NCBI RefSeq assembly: GCF_002095475.1
Contig: NZ_MLFR01000012.1
Location: 1-64,000 of the forward strand
Source: Pantoea rwandensis
GTDB lineage: Bacteria > Pseudomonadota > Gammaproteobacteria > Enterobacterales > Enterobacteriaceae
DNA length: 64,000 nucleotides
Direction: 5' to 3'
Shown: positions 33,814-42,651 of the stretch, piece after piece
Layout of the letters: each line of letters begins with the position of its first letter
Position numbering within the stretch: position 1 is the first letter of the stretch
The notes under the pieces: generated by a model
What the model was told of the DNA's origin: nothing
The model's input: the letters and a program-made list of their open reading frames with translations, nothing else
Databases searched by the model: none
Translations under genes and position numbers: made by a program

Positions 33814-36800
33814 TTCCCAGCCTCCTGAACCTGATCGCGGCCCTCATCGTCGAGCCAGTTAACCTGTCGCATTTTGCGTACCATGATGAACTCATCGCGG
33901 TTGGAACCCACGGTGCCGTAGTAGTTGAAGCCGTAAGCCAACTGCGCGTAGCCACCAATCATATGCGTGGGTTTCGGGCAGACACGTGTCACTGAGTTAT
34001 GAATCCCGCCGCGCATCCCGGTCACTTCTGATCCTGGAATATTCATCAGGCGCTCCTGAGCGTGATACATCATGGTCATACCGGCGGGGACGCGCTGGCT
34101 GACCACCGCACGTGCGGTCAACGCACCATTGGCGTTAAACACTTCAATCCAGTCGTTGTCTTTGATCCCCAGCTCCTGCGCATCGGCTTCGCTCATCCAC
34201 ACAATCGGACCACCGCGTGACAACGTCAGCATCAGCAGGTTTTCACTGTAGGTTGAGTGAATGCCCCATTTCTGGTGCGGCGTCAGGAAGTTCAACGCTT
34301 TCTCCGGGAAGCCGTTAGAGGGGATATGTTGCAGGTCAGCGACACTGCGGGTATCCACCGGCGGCCGATAGGCGACAAGGCTTTCGCCAAACGCACGCAT
34401 CCACGGGTGATCCTGATACAACTGTTGACGACCGCTCAGCGTGCGCCATGGGATCAGTTCATGGACGTTGGTATAGCCAGCGTTGTAGGAGACGTGCTCG
34501 TCTTCCAGGCCTGACCAGGTTGGGCTGGAGATGATTTTGCGCGGTTGCGCCTGGATATCACGGAAGCGAATTTTTTCCTCTTCTTTGGGCAGCGCCAGAT
34601 GCGCATGCTCACGTCCAGTAAACTCGCTAAGCGCATTCCAGGCTTTCACCGCCACCTGGCCATTGGTTTCCGGCGCCAGTGTGAGGATCACCTCCGCAGC
34701 ATCAATAGCGCTGTTGATTTGTGGTTGCCCTTTGGCGGGACCGTCCTTTTTGGTGTAATTGAGGCGACGCAACAGATCGACTTCTTTATCGGTATTCCAG
34801 CTGATGCCTTTGCCGCCGTTGCCAAGTTTTTCCAATAGCGGCCCAACAGAGGTAAAGCGCTCATAGGTGGCTGGGTAATCGCGCTGAACGCTGATGATGT
34901 GTGGAGCGGTTTTACCAGGGATCAGGTCGCACTCGCCTTTTTTCCAGTCGCGAATCTCACCGCCTTGCGCCAGTTCGGCAGGAGAGTCGTGTTGAATGGG
35001 TTGCAGTACCACATCGGTTTCTTCACCCAGGTGGCCGACGCAAAGTTCGGAGAAGGTTTTGGCGAGACCTTTGTAAATATCCCAGTCGCTTTTCGATTCC
35101 CATGCGGGGTCCACGGCGGCCGAAAGTGGATGAATAAACGGATGCATATCCGAGGTATTCATATCGTCTTTTTCATACCAGGTGGCAGTCGGCAAGACGA
35201 TGTCGGAAAACAGACAGGTACTCGACATACGAAAATCGAGCGTCACCAGCAAATCGAGCTTACCCTCCAGTGCGGCGGTGCGCCATTCGACTTCTTCGGG
35301 CATCACCTGTTCATCATCAATCGGTTGACCCTGCACGCCGCTTTCGGTGCCGAGCAGGTAACGCAGCATGTATTCATGGCCTTTACCGGATGAACCCAAC
35401 AGGTTCGAGCGCCAGATAAACATATTGCGCGGGTGATTGCTGCCGTTATCCGGCTGTTCGCACGCCATGCGGATAGCGCCGGATTGCAAGGCGGCTGCGG
35501 TCCAGTCCGCGGGAGATTGACCGGCCTGTTCAGCCTTGGCGGCAATATCAAGTGGGTTAACGTTGAGCTGTGGAGAGGAGGGTAACCAACCCATGCGTTC
35601 GGCACGCACGTTGAAGTCGAGTAAATGACCTCGGTATTGGCTGGCGTCGGCCAATGGCGACAATAACTCCTGCGCCTGTAGCTTCTCGTAACGCCACTGA
35701 CTGGCGTGGTTGTAGAAGTAAGAGGTGCTGTTCATGTGGCGTGGTGGACGGTTCCAGTCCAGCGCAAAGGCCAGCGGTGTCCAGCCAGTCTGCGGACGCA
35801 GTTTCTCCTGTCCAACATAGTGCGCCCAGCCGCCGCCGGTTTGCCCTACACAACCACAGAACACCAGCATGTTGATCAGCGCACGGTAGCTCATGTCCAT
35901 GTGATACCAGTGGTTGATCCCGGCACCGAGGATGATCATCGAACGACCGTGGGTTTTATGCGCTGTTTCGCCAAACTCACGGGCAATTTTTTCTATCTGG
36001 CTGCGCGGCACACCGCAAATCTGTTCTGCCCAAGCGGGTGAATAAGCACGGATGTCGTTGTAATCCCGTGCACAGTTGCTGTCATCCAGCCCACGGTCCA
36101 CGCCATAATTCGCCAGCGTGAGGTCGTAAACGGAGGCCACATTAATCTTCGCACCGTCAGCGAGCGTGATCGCTCTGACGGGCAGTTTGTGCAACAGAAT
36201 CTCGTCCTGTTTCACATGGCGGAAGTGAGGGTTTTCCAGCCCACCAAAGTAAGGGAAAGCGACGTCGAGAACGGCATCATGTTGTTCAAGCAGACTGAGC
36301 TGCAACTGAATCGCTTGACCCGCCGCTTTTGGTTCCAGGTTCCATTTACCTTTCTCACCCCAGCGGAAACCGACCGAGCCATTTGGCACAACCAACTCAC
36401 CCGTACTGGTGTACGCCACCGTTTTCCAATCGGGATTATTGGTTTCGCCAAGATTGTCCAGCAGGTCGGCCGCTCGTAACTGTCGTCCGGGTACATAGCT
36501 GCCATCTTCACGCGGTTCCAGCACCACCAACATCGGCATGTCCGTGTAGTGGCGAACATAATTGAGGAAGTAGTCGCTAGGATTTTTCAGGTGGAACTCA
36601 GTGAGCAATACATGGCCCATTGCCATGGCTAACGCGCTGTCAGTGCCTTGTTTTGGCGCCAGCCATTGATCGCTGAGCTTAGCCACTTCTGAATAATCTG
36701 GCGTGACGGCCACTGTTTTGGTGCCTTTGTAACGCACCTCGGTGAAGAAGTGTGCATCCGGGGTACGGGTTTGCGGCACATTGGAACCCCAGGCAATGAT

Positions 36801-37547
36801 ATAGCTGGAGTTGTACCAGTCAGCAGATTCTGGCACGTCGGTTTGCTCACCCCACGTCATCGGTGAGGCGGGCGGCAAATCGCAATACCAGTCATAGAAA
36901 CTGAGACAGGTGCCACCAATCAACGACAGATAGCGCGTACCTGCAGCGTAGGAGACCATCGACATCGCCGGGATCGGTGAGAAACCGGCGACACGGTCGG
37001 GGCCGTAGTTTTTGATCGTCCAAATGTTTGCTGCGGCAATCAGCGGGTTCAGTTCCTGCCAGCTGGCGCGCACAAATCCACCCCGACCGCGCTGGGTTTT
37101 AAACTGCTGACTTTTTTCGCCATCGGCCATGATGGAATGCCAGGCCTCAACCGGATCGCTGTGCTGTGCCTGGGCATCGCGCCATAGCTCCAGCAGCGCT
37201 TTACGAATCAGCGGATATTTCAGGCGGTTGGCGCTGTAAAGATACCAGGAATAGCTGGCACCTCGCGGGCAGCCACGCGGTTCATGGTTGGGCAAGTCAG
37301 GGCGAGTGCGCGGGTAATCCGTTTGCTGTGTTTCCCACGTCACTAAGCCATTCTTGACGTAGATCTTCCAGCTACAGGAGCCGGTGCAGTTCACTCCATG
37401 TGTTGAACGCACAATTTTGTCGTATTGCCAGCGCTGGCGATAGCTGTCTTCCCAGTCACGATTGGTGTGGTACACCTGACCATGACCGTCAGCAAAACTT
37501 TCACCTTTCTGTTTGAAATAGCGAAAGCGATCAAGCAGTTTGCTCAT
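33810..37547 (-). CDS. narG: Nitrate reductase A, alpha (molybdenum) subunit
   Basis: This 1245-residue catalytic subunit reduces nitrate to nitrite at a bis-MGD molybdenum site and carries one 4Fe-4S cluster. The FS0 ligands are seen in STHGVNCTGSCSWKIYVKNG with a later Cys in PRGCPRGASYSWY. The residues around IIAWGSNVPQTRTPDAHF fit the Mo-binding region. It lacks a Tat signal of the periplasmic type, as expected for cytoplasmic NarG (E. coli 1247 aa). It follows narK by only 48 bp. Confidence 0.97.
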   Translation of the reverse strand: MSKLLDRFRYFKQKGESFADGHGQVYHTNRDWEDSYRQRWQYDKIVRSTHGVNCTGSCSWKIYVKNGLVTWETQQTDYPRTRPDLPNHEPRGCPRGASYSWYLYSANRLKYPLIRKALLELWRDAQAQHSDPVEAWHSIMADGEKSQQFKTQRGRGGFVRASWQELNPLIAAANIWTIKNYGPDRVAGFSPIPAMSMVSYAAGTRYLSLIGGTCLSFYDWYCDLPPASPMTWGEQTDVPESADWYNSSYIIAWGSNVPQTRTPDAHFFTEVRYKGTKTVAVTPDYSEVAKLSDQWLAPKQGTDSALAMAMGHVLLTEFHLKNPSDYFLNYVRHYTDMPMLVVLEPREDGSYVPGRQLRAADLLDNLGETNNPDWKTVAYTSTGELVVPNGSVGFRWGEKGKWNLEPKAAGQAIQLQLSLLEQHDAVLDVAFPYFGGLENPHFRHVKQDEILLHKLPVRAITLADGAKINVASVYDLTLANYGVDRGLDDSNCARDYNDIRAYSPAWAEQICGVPRSQIEKIAREFGETAHKTHGRSMIILGAGINHWYHMDMSYRALINMLVFCGCVGQTGGGWAHYVGQEKLRPQTGWTPLAFALDWNRPPRHMNSTSYFYNHASQWRYEKLQAQELLSPLADASQYRGHLLDFNVRAERMGWLPSSPQLNVNPLDIAAKAEQAGQSPADWTAAALQSGAIRMACEQPDNGSNHPRNMFIWRSNLLGSSGKGHEYMLRYLLGTESGVQGQPIDDEQVMPEEVEWRTAALEGKLDLLVTLDFRMSSTCLFSDIVLPTATWYEKDDMNTSDMHPFIHPLSAAVDPAWESKSDWDIYKGLAKTFSELCVGHLGEETDVVLQPIQHDSPAELAQGGEIRDWKKGECDLIPGKTAPHIISVQRDYPATYERFTSVGPLLEKLGNGGKGISWNTDKEVDLLRRLNYTKKDGPAKGQPQINSAIDAAEVILTLAPETNGQVAVKAWNALSEFTGREHAHLALPKEEEKIRFRDIQAQPRKIISSPTWSGLEDEHVSYNAGYTNVHELIPWRTLSGRQQLYQDHPWMRAFGESLVAYRPPVDTRSVADLQHIPSNGFPEKALNFLTPHQKWGIHSTYSENLLMLTLSRGGPIVWMSEADAQELGIKDNDWIEVFNANGALTARAVVSQRVPAGMTMMYHAQERLMNIPGSEVTGMRGGIHNSVTRVCPKPTHMIGGYAQLAYGFNYYGTVGSNRDEFIMVRKMRQVNWLDDEGRDQVQEAGK

Positions 37548-37595
37548 GACGCTTCTCCGATTGTTACATTGCTCTATGCCTTTACAGGCGCGTAA

Positions 37596-38969
37596 TTATG
37601 AGTTTGTCGCTTTGCGGCGACCGTAAAGCAGCCAAGTCACGACAAGGCAAATCAAATAAAAAATAAGGAAAATTTTCATCGCGCCGATCGGAGATCCGGT
37701 CATGGCGAGTGAGGTTCCGAAGGCTTTCGGAATGAAGAATCCACCAATGGCGCCCAGCGCTGAGATAAAGCCAAGTGCGGCAGCGGTATCGGTAATGGCA
37801 ACATGCTGTGCTTCTTGCGCACTGTGGCCTAAGGCGAGCATGCGTTGTTGGGTACGTTGGCGGAAGATCACCGCAATCATCTGATAGGTTGAGCCGCTGC
37901 CAAGACCGGCCGTGAGAAACAGCCCCATAAAGACGACATAGAAACTAAAGAACGAAGCACCACGCGAGCCGGGTAAGGTGAGAAACAGCAGGGCGGAAAA
38001 AAGCGTCATCAACATAAAGTTAATGGTGGTAACGCGCACGCCGCCAAATTTGTCCGACATCATGCCGCCCGCAGAACGCGCTAACGCCCCTAATAGCGGG
38101 CCGAAAAAGGCGAGATGGATAATGTCTACCTGCGGATATTGGGTTTTCGCTAACATGGCGAAGCCAGCAGAAAAGCCGATAAAGGAGCCAAAGGTGGCCA
38201 GATAGAGCATTCCCAGAATCCACAAATGCGCGCTTTTCAATACCGGTAACTGCTCACGCAGTGATGCGCGGAATCCCGCAATATCATTCATGCCAAACCA
38301 AGCGGCCACAGAAGCGATAATCAGGAACGGCACCCAAATCCAGGCGGCATTCGCCAGCCATAAACTGCTGCCATCGGCGAGGGTGACTCCGCCGCCGATA
38401 AAGGGCACGACGATCACCAAAGGCGCAAACAGTTGCATGACGCTTACGCCCAGATTGCCCAATCCGCCGTTAATGCCCAGCGCCGAACCTTGACGGTTTT
38501 TAGGGAAGAACAGGCTGATGTTACCCATGCTAGAGGCGAAGTTTGCGCCGGCTAAGCCACATAACAGCGCGATGATGATGAAAACGGAGTAAGGCGTGGA
38601 GGGATCCTGTACGGCAAAGCCAAGCCACAAACAGGGAACGACCAATATGGCTGTGCTGATCACCGTCCACAATCTTCCGCCCAGCACAGGGACAATGAAG
38701 GAGTAGGGTACGCGGAACAAAGCGCCCGATAGCGAGGGCAACGCGGTCAACAAGAACAGTTGGTCAACGGTAAAATTAAATCCAACCCGATTGAGATTCA
38801 CCGCGACAGCGCTAAATAGCATCCACACGCAGAATGCTAAGAGCAGTGCACTCACCGAGATCCATAAATTTCTGCGGGCTATTTTCTGCCCAGTCTGCTG
38901 CCAAAATTGTGGATCTTCCGGTGACCACTGGCGCAATAATGACTTTTCAGATTGAAAAGAATGGCTCAC
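37596..38969 (-). CDS. narK: Nitrate/nitrite MFS transporter NarK
   Basis: This 457-residue, 12-helix carrier is of the nitrate/nitrite porter family and very close to E. coli NarK. GALFRVPYSF and ALARSAGGMMSDKFGG hold the two substrate-binding arginines, and the nitrate signature GANFASSMGNISLFFPK is present with a second copy in GLGSGSTYQMIAVIF. It starts with GTG, preceded by an unusual run of seven Gs (minus strand) that serves as the ribosome-binding site. It appears to lead narGHJI, since only 48 bp separate it from narG. Confidence 0.96.
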   Translation of the reverse strand: MSHSFQSEKSLLRQWSPEDPQFWQQTGQKIARRNLWISVSALLLAFCVWMLFSAVAVNLNRVGFNFTVDQLFLLTALPSLSGALFRVPYSFIVPVLGGRLWTVISTAILVVPCLWLGFAVQDPSTPYSVFIIIALLCGLAGANFASSMGNISLFFPKNRQGSALGINGGLGNLGVSVMQLFAPLVIVVPFIGGGVTLADGSSLWLANAAWIWVPFLIIASVAAWFGMNDIAGFRASLREQLPVLKSAHLWILGMLYLATFGSFIGFSAGFAMLAKTQYPQVDIIHLAFFGPLLGALARSAGGMMSDKFGGVRVTTINFMLMTLFSALLFLTLPGSRGASFFSFYVVFMGLFLTAGLGSGSTYQMIAVIFRQRTQQRMLALGHSAQEAQHVAITDTAAALGFISALGAIGGFFIPKAFGTSLAMTGSPIGAMKIFLIFYLICLVVTWLLYGRRKATNS

Positions 38970-39083
38970 AACCCCCCCTTATTGGTTAGTCTGATAAGGT
39001 TTTTGTATGACATTGAATAAGACTTGGCATTCTAAATAAGCAACTGGTGTTTTTGCCTTTAGAATATGAACAGATCTTTTATC

Positions 39084-39117
39084 ATTATAGGTATGTGGCG
39101 AGCATGATATATATCAA
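39084..39117 (-). promoter_or_regulatory. FNR-like box and -10 element for narKGHJI
   Basis: ATGAT-ATAT-ATCAA at 39104-39117 matches the FNR consensus TTGAT-N4-ATCAA with one mismatch. About 20 bp downstream on the minus strand is TATAAT (39084-39089). A NarL-type heptamer, TACCTAT on the minus strand (39087-39093), overlaps the -10. The box lies about 140 bp before narK, consistent with anaerobic induction. Confidence 0.65.
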
Positions 39118-39317
39118 AACAGATGGCATATAATTTAATAGAAGGTGAAAAGGGTATTTTCAATGATTAAAAACCATGCAAATTGTAATGATTAGTTTCA
39201 AGCGATTCCTATCCGTTGATAATAAAGGAAAGCCACTGACTCTCTGACGTTGAAAAAGCATGCACTCACTTTTTGGATGTATAAATTAATATATAACGGC
39301 ATTTAGAAGGAAAATAA

Positions 39318-39344
39318 GACAATTAACATTGTCATAATGACAAT
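39318..39344 (+). promoter_or_regulatory. NorR-type enhancer: GTCA-N3-TGAC with an overlapping third half-site
   Basis: ATTGTCAT-A-ATGACAAT (39328-39344) is a perfect palindrome containing GTCA-TAA-TGAC, the core recognised by NorR upstream of E. coli norVW (also written GT-N7-AC). A further GACAAT at 39318-39323 forms an overlapping inverted repeat, GACAAT-TAAC-ATTGTC. Its centre lies about 98 bp upstream of the predicted sigma-54 start site, a normal enhancer distance. Confidence 0.75.
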
Positions 39345-39406
39345 TACATTAAACAAAACCCACCTTGCCGATCGAGAAAATAACCTATAAATCAATGCAT
39401 TAACTT

Positions 39407-39422
39407 TTGGCGCAAACCTTGC
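39407..39422 (+). promoter_or_regulatory. Sigma-54 promoter for the 88-aa ORF
   Basis: TTGGCGCAAACCTTGC gives GG (39409-39410), exactly ten bases, then GC (39421-39422), matching the -24/-12 consensus TGGC-N7-TTGC. The expected start site is near 39434, leaving a leader of about 40 nt before the ATG at 39473. The nearby gene at 39919 encodes the sigma-54 activator NorR. Confidence 0.75.
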
Positions 39423-39472
39423 CTATGCATTTATAACTAATTACTTGTTTGACAACCCTAAGGAAAGCGCTA

Positions 39473-39739
39473 ATGCAGACAGATTTTGATGAAAATGAAA
39501 TCGTGGTCCATAATCCACCAGGATGCACCTGCCGCAGGATTATTTGGCTCATAGAAGTGTGTGATGTATTTAGTTTAAACATCCTACCTGGCACTATGCT
39601 TGCCAGTTTGACGGCAGAGTTAGGGCAAATCAGGGTCGACAAACAGTTTGACTATCATTTATTGAGTGAGGAAGTTGCAGATGCTTTTTGGGCAATATGG
39701 CATGAATGGCAACCTGAGCGCGGGATTAAAATTGAATAA
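39473..39739 (+). CDS. 88-residue protein of unknown function, probably NorR/sigma-54 controlled
   Basis: This small soluble ORF begins MQTDFDENEIVVHNPPGC and carries a single CxC pair in PPGCTCRRII and a third Cys in EVCDVF. The C-terminus is rich in Trp (FWAIWHEWQPERG). The ATG at 39473 has AAGGA 8 nt upstream; an in-frame TTG at 39449 is less likely. A GG-N10-GC promoter and a perfect GTCA-N3-TGAC site precede it, and norR follows 179 bp after its stop on the same strand. I do not recognise the family. The cysteines might bind a metal or react with NO, but that is inference. Confidence 0.7.
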   Translation: MQTDFDENEIVVHNPPGCTCRRIIWLIEVCDVFSLNILPGTMLASLTAELGQIRVDKQFDYHLLSEEVADAFWAIWHEWQPERGIKIE

Positions 39740-39813
39740 GAACAACTGCAGATGAATAATAATCGTGCCAATGAATAATAAATTTCACGCTTATTTGATC
39801 TCACTTTTAAAAT

Positions 39814-39829
39814 TAACTCTATAGAGTTA
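39814..39829. promoter_or_regulatory. 16-bp perfect palindrome upstream of norR
   Basis: TAACTCTA-TAGAGTTA is a perfect palindrome 90-105 bp before the norR ATG, inside the 179-bp gap after the 88-aa ORF. It may be an operator for norR expression. It does not fit the NorR GTCA-N3-TGAC core. Confidence 0.45.
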
Positions 39830-39918
39830 TTACACCATCATGCATTAACCTTTTTTGATTTGTCATTAAGACACGTGGAGAGTAGTGTGATTTTTACAAT
39901 CCCTCTTCGGAATGACAT

Positions 39919-41436
39919 ATGCCACTTTCTTTTGAGAATATCGCTGCGCTGGCGCTTGAGATGCAGCATGGTCTGGCGAGCCATGACCGTTTCAATCGTA
40001 TGATTGGCATTATTCATCGGTTATTCCTGTGTGATGCGACCGCATTGCTGCGTTATGAGCTCCAAAGTTTCCGCCCATTAGCGATTGCGGGCTTAGCACC
40101 GGATGTTATGGGTCGCCGCTTCAGAATCGACGCTCATCCGCGGTTTGAAGCGATTGCACGAGCGGGTGATGTCGTGCGGTTTCCCGCCGAGAGTGATTTG
40201 CCAGATCCCTATGACGGTCTGATACCAGAGAGCCCCGCGCTGCACGTTCATGCGTGTATCGGGTTACCGTTGTTCTACGGACAAACGTTGATGGGTGCAT
40301 TGACGCTGGATGCGATCGCAGCCGATCAATTTTCCGGGTACAGCGATGATGAATTACGTTTTGTGGCCAGCCTTGCTGCAACGGCACTCAATAATGCGCT
40401 ATTGCTGGAGCAGTTAGAGAAATCAGCGACACCCTATATTCCATCGCCGCGAAGTCACGACAGTAATATTGCAGAAGAGATGATTGGGGAATCATCTGTG
40501 ATGCAAATCTTGAGAAAAGAGATCGCAGTGGTGGCGCCCTCTGATCTCAATGTACTCATTACCGGCAATACCGGAACCGGCAAGGAACTTGTCGCTCAGT
40601 CGCTGCATCAGCAATCGCAACGTGCCAGCAAGCCGATGATTTATTTAAACTGTGCAGCGTTGCCGGAAAGTGTGGCTGAAAGTGAGCTGTTCGGCCATGT
40701 AAAAGGGGCCTTTACGGGGGCAGTAAAGGACCGGGCAGGGAAGTTTGAACTCGCAGATGGCGGCACACTTTTTCTGGATGAAATAGGCGAGTTGCCCCTG
40801 ACGTTGCAGGCTAAGTTGCTGCGTGTATTGCAATATGGTGATTTACAGCGCGTGGGTGAAGACCGTCAGCTTAAAGTCGATGTCCGCATCATCGCTGCCA
40901 CTAATGTTGATTTAAAACAGTCAGTTATTAACGGTTCCTTTCGTAGCGATTTGTATCATCGCTTGAGCGTTTTCCCGCTGCATGTCCCCACGTTGCAGGA
41001 GCGCGGAGCGGATATCGTGTTGTTGGCCGGCTTCTTTTGTGAAAGATGCCGAGCGAAGTTTGGCATCAAGCATTTGTCCGTTAGTAAAGCGGCACGCGAT
41101 CTGTTGCTGGCTTATGATTGGCCTGGCAATGCGCGCGAACTGGAACACGCGATTTATCGAGCAGCGATGATGGCGCAGGCCGAAGCGGTAAATGATGACG
41201 TCTCATTGCAGCCCCAACATTTCTCACTGAGCGGATCCGAGGCACCCGCACACATCATGGCGGTGAATCATGACACTCCCATGCAAAGTTTGAAAGACGC
41301 ACAGTTGCAGTTTCAACGTGACTACATATTGCGCGCCTATAATGCCAGCGATAGAAAATGGGCTCTGTGCGCGCGCATACTAGAGATCGATCCCGGCAAT
41401 CTGCATCGGCTGGCAAAAAAACTCGGCATAAAGTGA
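39919..41436 (+). CDS. norR: Nitric-oxide-responsive sigma-54 activator NorR
   Basis: This 505-residue regulator has an N-terminal GAF domain (about 1-170) that in E. coli holds a non-haem iron binding NO, and a region matching it very closely ([31 protein letters not shown]). The AAA+ domain (about 185-425) has the sigma-54 contact loop GAFTGA, Walker [11 protein letters not shown], and PGNARELEH. The C-terminal helix-turn-helix ends [12 protein letters not shown]. Walker A reads GNTGTGKE, with Asn in place of the usual Glu or Glu-like residue. No norVW is next to it, unlike in E. coli; its evident local target is the 88-aa ORF upstream. Confidence 0.95.
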   Translation: MPLSFENIAALALEMQHGLASHDRFNRMIGIIHRLFLCDATALLRYELQSFRPLAIAGLAPDVMGRRFRIDAHPRFEAIARAGDVVRFPAESDLPDPYDGLIPESPALHVHACIGLPLFYGQTLMGALTLDAIAADQFSGYSDDELRFVASLAATALNNALLLEQLEKSATPYIPSPRSHDSNIAEEMIGESSVMQILRKEIAVVAPSDLNVLITGNTGTGKELVAQSLHQQSQRASKPMIYLNCAALPESVAESELFGHVKGAFTGAVKDRAGKFELADGGTLFLDEIGELPLTLQAKLLRVLQYGDLQRVGEDRQLKVDVRIIAATNVDLKQSVINGSFRSDLYHRLSVFPLHVPTLQERGADIVLLAGFFCERCRAKFGIKHLSVSKAARDLLLAYDWPGNARELEHAIYRAAMMAQAEAVNDDVSLQPQHFSLSGSEAPAHIMAVNHDTPMQSLKDAQLQFQRDYILRAYNASDRKWALCARILEIDPGNLHRLAKKLGIK

Positions 41437-41550
41437 TGCTGTGCTTAAAGAACCAGGCGCTGCTACGTGAATTCTGCGTAATGACGCGAGGGATTACCCA
41501 TGATTTTTCACGTAGCGATGCCGGTTTATTATCCAATTTAAGGGGTTAGA

Positions 41551-41853
41551 GTGCAGTCTGAAGAAATCGACATTCTGATGAAGGATAAAACGGACTTTCA
41601 TAAGCGACTCAAGTTGATAGCAGCCTTGAAAGAACGGACAGATGGCCAAAGTATTGAGGCGCTGCAATATCTGCTAAAGCATGATGGTGTTTATAAGGTG
41701 AGGCTCGCAGCCTGGAAGGTATTGAGTGAGAAAGGCGTGCAGTGCGCTGAACCGGTAGCGCGTCCAGCTTACGCCATTTTTCTGGAGAAGAGCATCAGGA
41801 AGCTAAAACGCTTTGGGGTGTGGCTGGTAGATATCACCGAGGGGTTTAGATGA
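41551..41853 (+). CDS. 100-residue HEAT-repeat-like protein
   Basis: This small all-helical protein starts at a GTG, with AAGGGG about 6 nt upstream. The segment SIEALQYLLKHDGVYKVRLAAWKVLSEKGV looks like one HEAT-like helical pair, followed by a basic region (KSIRKLKR) and an aromatic end. It has no membrane segment or enzyme motif. It follows norR by 114 bp and may be co-transcribed with it. No function can be proposed with confidence. Confidence 0.6.
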   Translation: MQSEEIDILMKDKTDFHKRLKLIAALKERTDGQSIEALQYLLKHDGVYKVRLAAWKVLSEKGVQCAEPVARPAYAIFLEKSIRKLKRFGVWLVDITEGFR

Positions 41854-42066
41854 TGTCGATGGGACCAGACAAGACAGTGGAGAGCAGGTGAGAATGATGT
41901 ACAGCTTTCTGGTGCGCATCTGAATACCTTATTTAACATAATATACATTATGCGCCATTTGATTGTAATGGCTAAATTCAGATGTCCGTCTGGGAGATGC
42001 GGATGTTTTCCTGGACTGTTATGTTCTGATCCCCAGATGCTGCCGGTAATTTACTGGCCGTTGGAA

Positions 42067-42651
42067 CTACCTGCTGAGGAACCTGAAATCCTGATTACAC
42101 CGCGTCAGATCTTCAGCGGTATCAATATCCGTAATACAGCCGCGATCTTCTACGTCAACTTGCGTGAGAGCATCAGCGTTCAGCAACTCCCTCGCCCCTC
42201 TGTCGCCCTTTAATGCACAAAGCTGCGAGTAGAAGGATTGCTGAAAACCGACGGGATGGCCTTGTATACCCTTTATTCGGGCCCGAACCAGGGACGAGGT
42301 GCGCAGTGCGCGCGCAACTTCCTGATAGCTGGATGGCGTGATAAAAGGCATATCTGCGAGGGTAATCAGCCATCCGTCATAACCTGCCGTAGCGGAAACG
42401 CCCGCCGCAATAGATTCCCCCAAACCCTCACTTGAGCAAGTCACGATGCGTTCCTGTGCCATGAAACCTTGCAGTTCAAGATCCTCAGGTCGAGCCACCA
42501 CATAGAAGTCAAAACCAGTGGCCCGCACGTTATCCAGCGTATGTTGCAGCACCGGCTTACCCTGCATTATCGCAGCGAGTTTATTCCCTTGGCCGGACTG
42601 CCTGAAGCGACTGCTGTAGCCTGCAGCCATGACCAGAATGACAATATTCAC
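42067..42651 (-). CDS. MobA/MocA-like molybdenum cofactor nucleotidyltransferase
   Basis: This 194-residue protein has the nucleotidyltransferase fold of MocA: ILVMAAGYSSRF (nucleotide-binding loop), NKLAAIMQGKPVLQHTL, and LADMPFITP with the metal-binding Asp. A GHPVGFQQ segment follows. MocA adds CMP to molybdopterin to make the cytosine dinucleotide cofactor needed by xanthine-oxidase-family enzymes. It overlaps xdhC by ATGA and belongs to the molybdenum hydroxylase locus downstream of 49 kb. Confidence 0.85.
   Translation of the reverse strand: MNIVILVMAAGYSSRFRQSGQGNKLAAIMQGKPVLQHTLDNVRATGFDFYVVARPEDLELQGFMAQERIVTCSSEGLGESIAAGVSATAGYDGWLITLADMPFITPSSYQEVARALRTSSLVRARIKGIQGHPVGFQQSFYSQLCALKGDRGARELLNADALTQVDVEDRGCITDIDTAEDLTRCNQDFRFLSR

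Noticed and set aside
34899..35393. 164-codon plus-strand frame inside narG
   Set aside because: It is antisense to narG with no ribosome-binding site; narG is full length and highly conserved.
41854..42066. A further small gene between the HEAT-like gene and the mocA-like gene
   Set aside because: Only very short frames (such as a nine-codon one near 41897) are seen, without conserved features.
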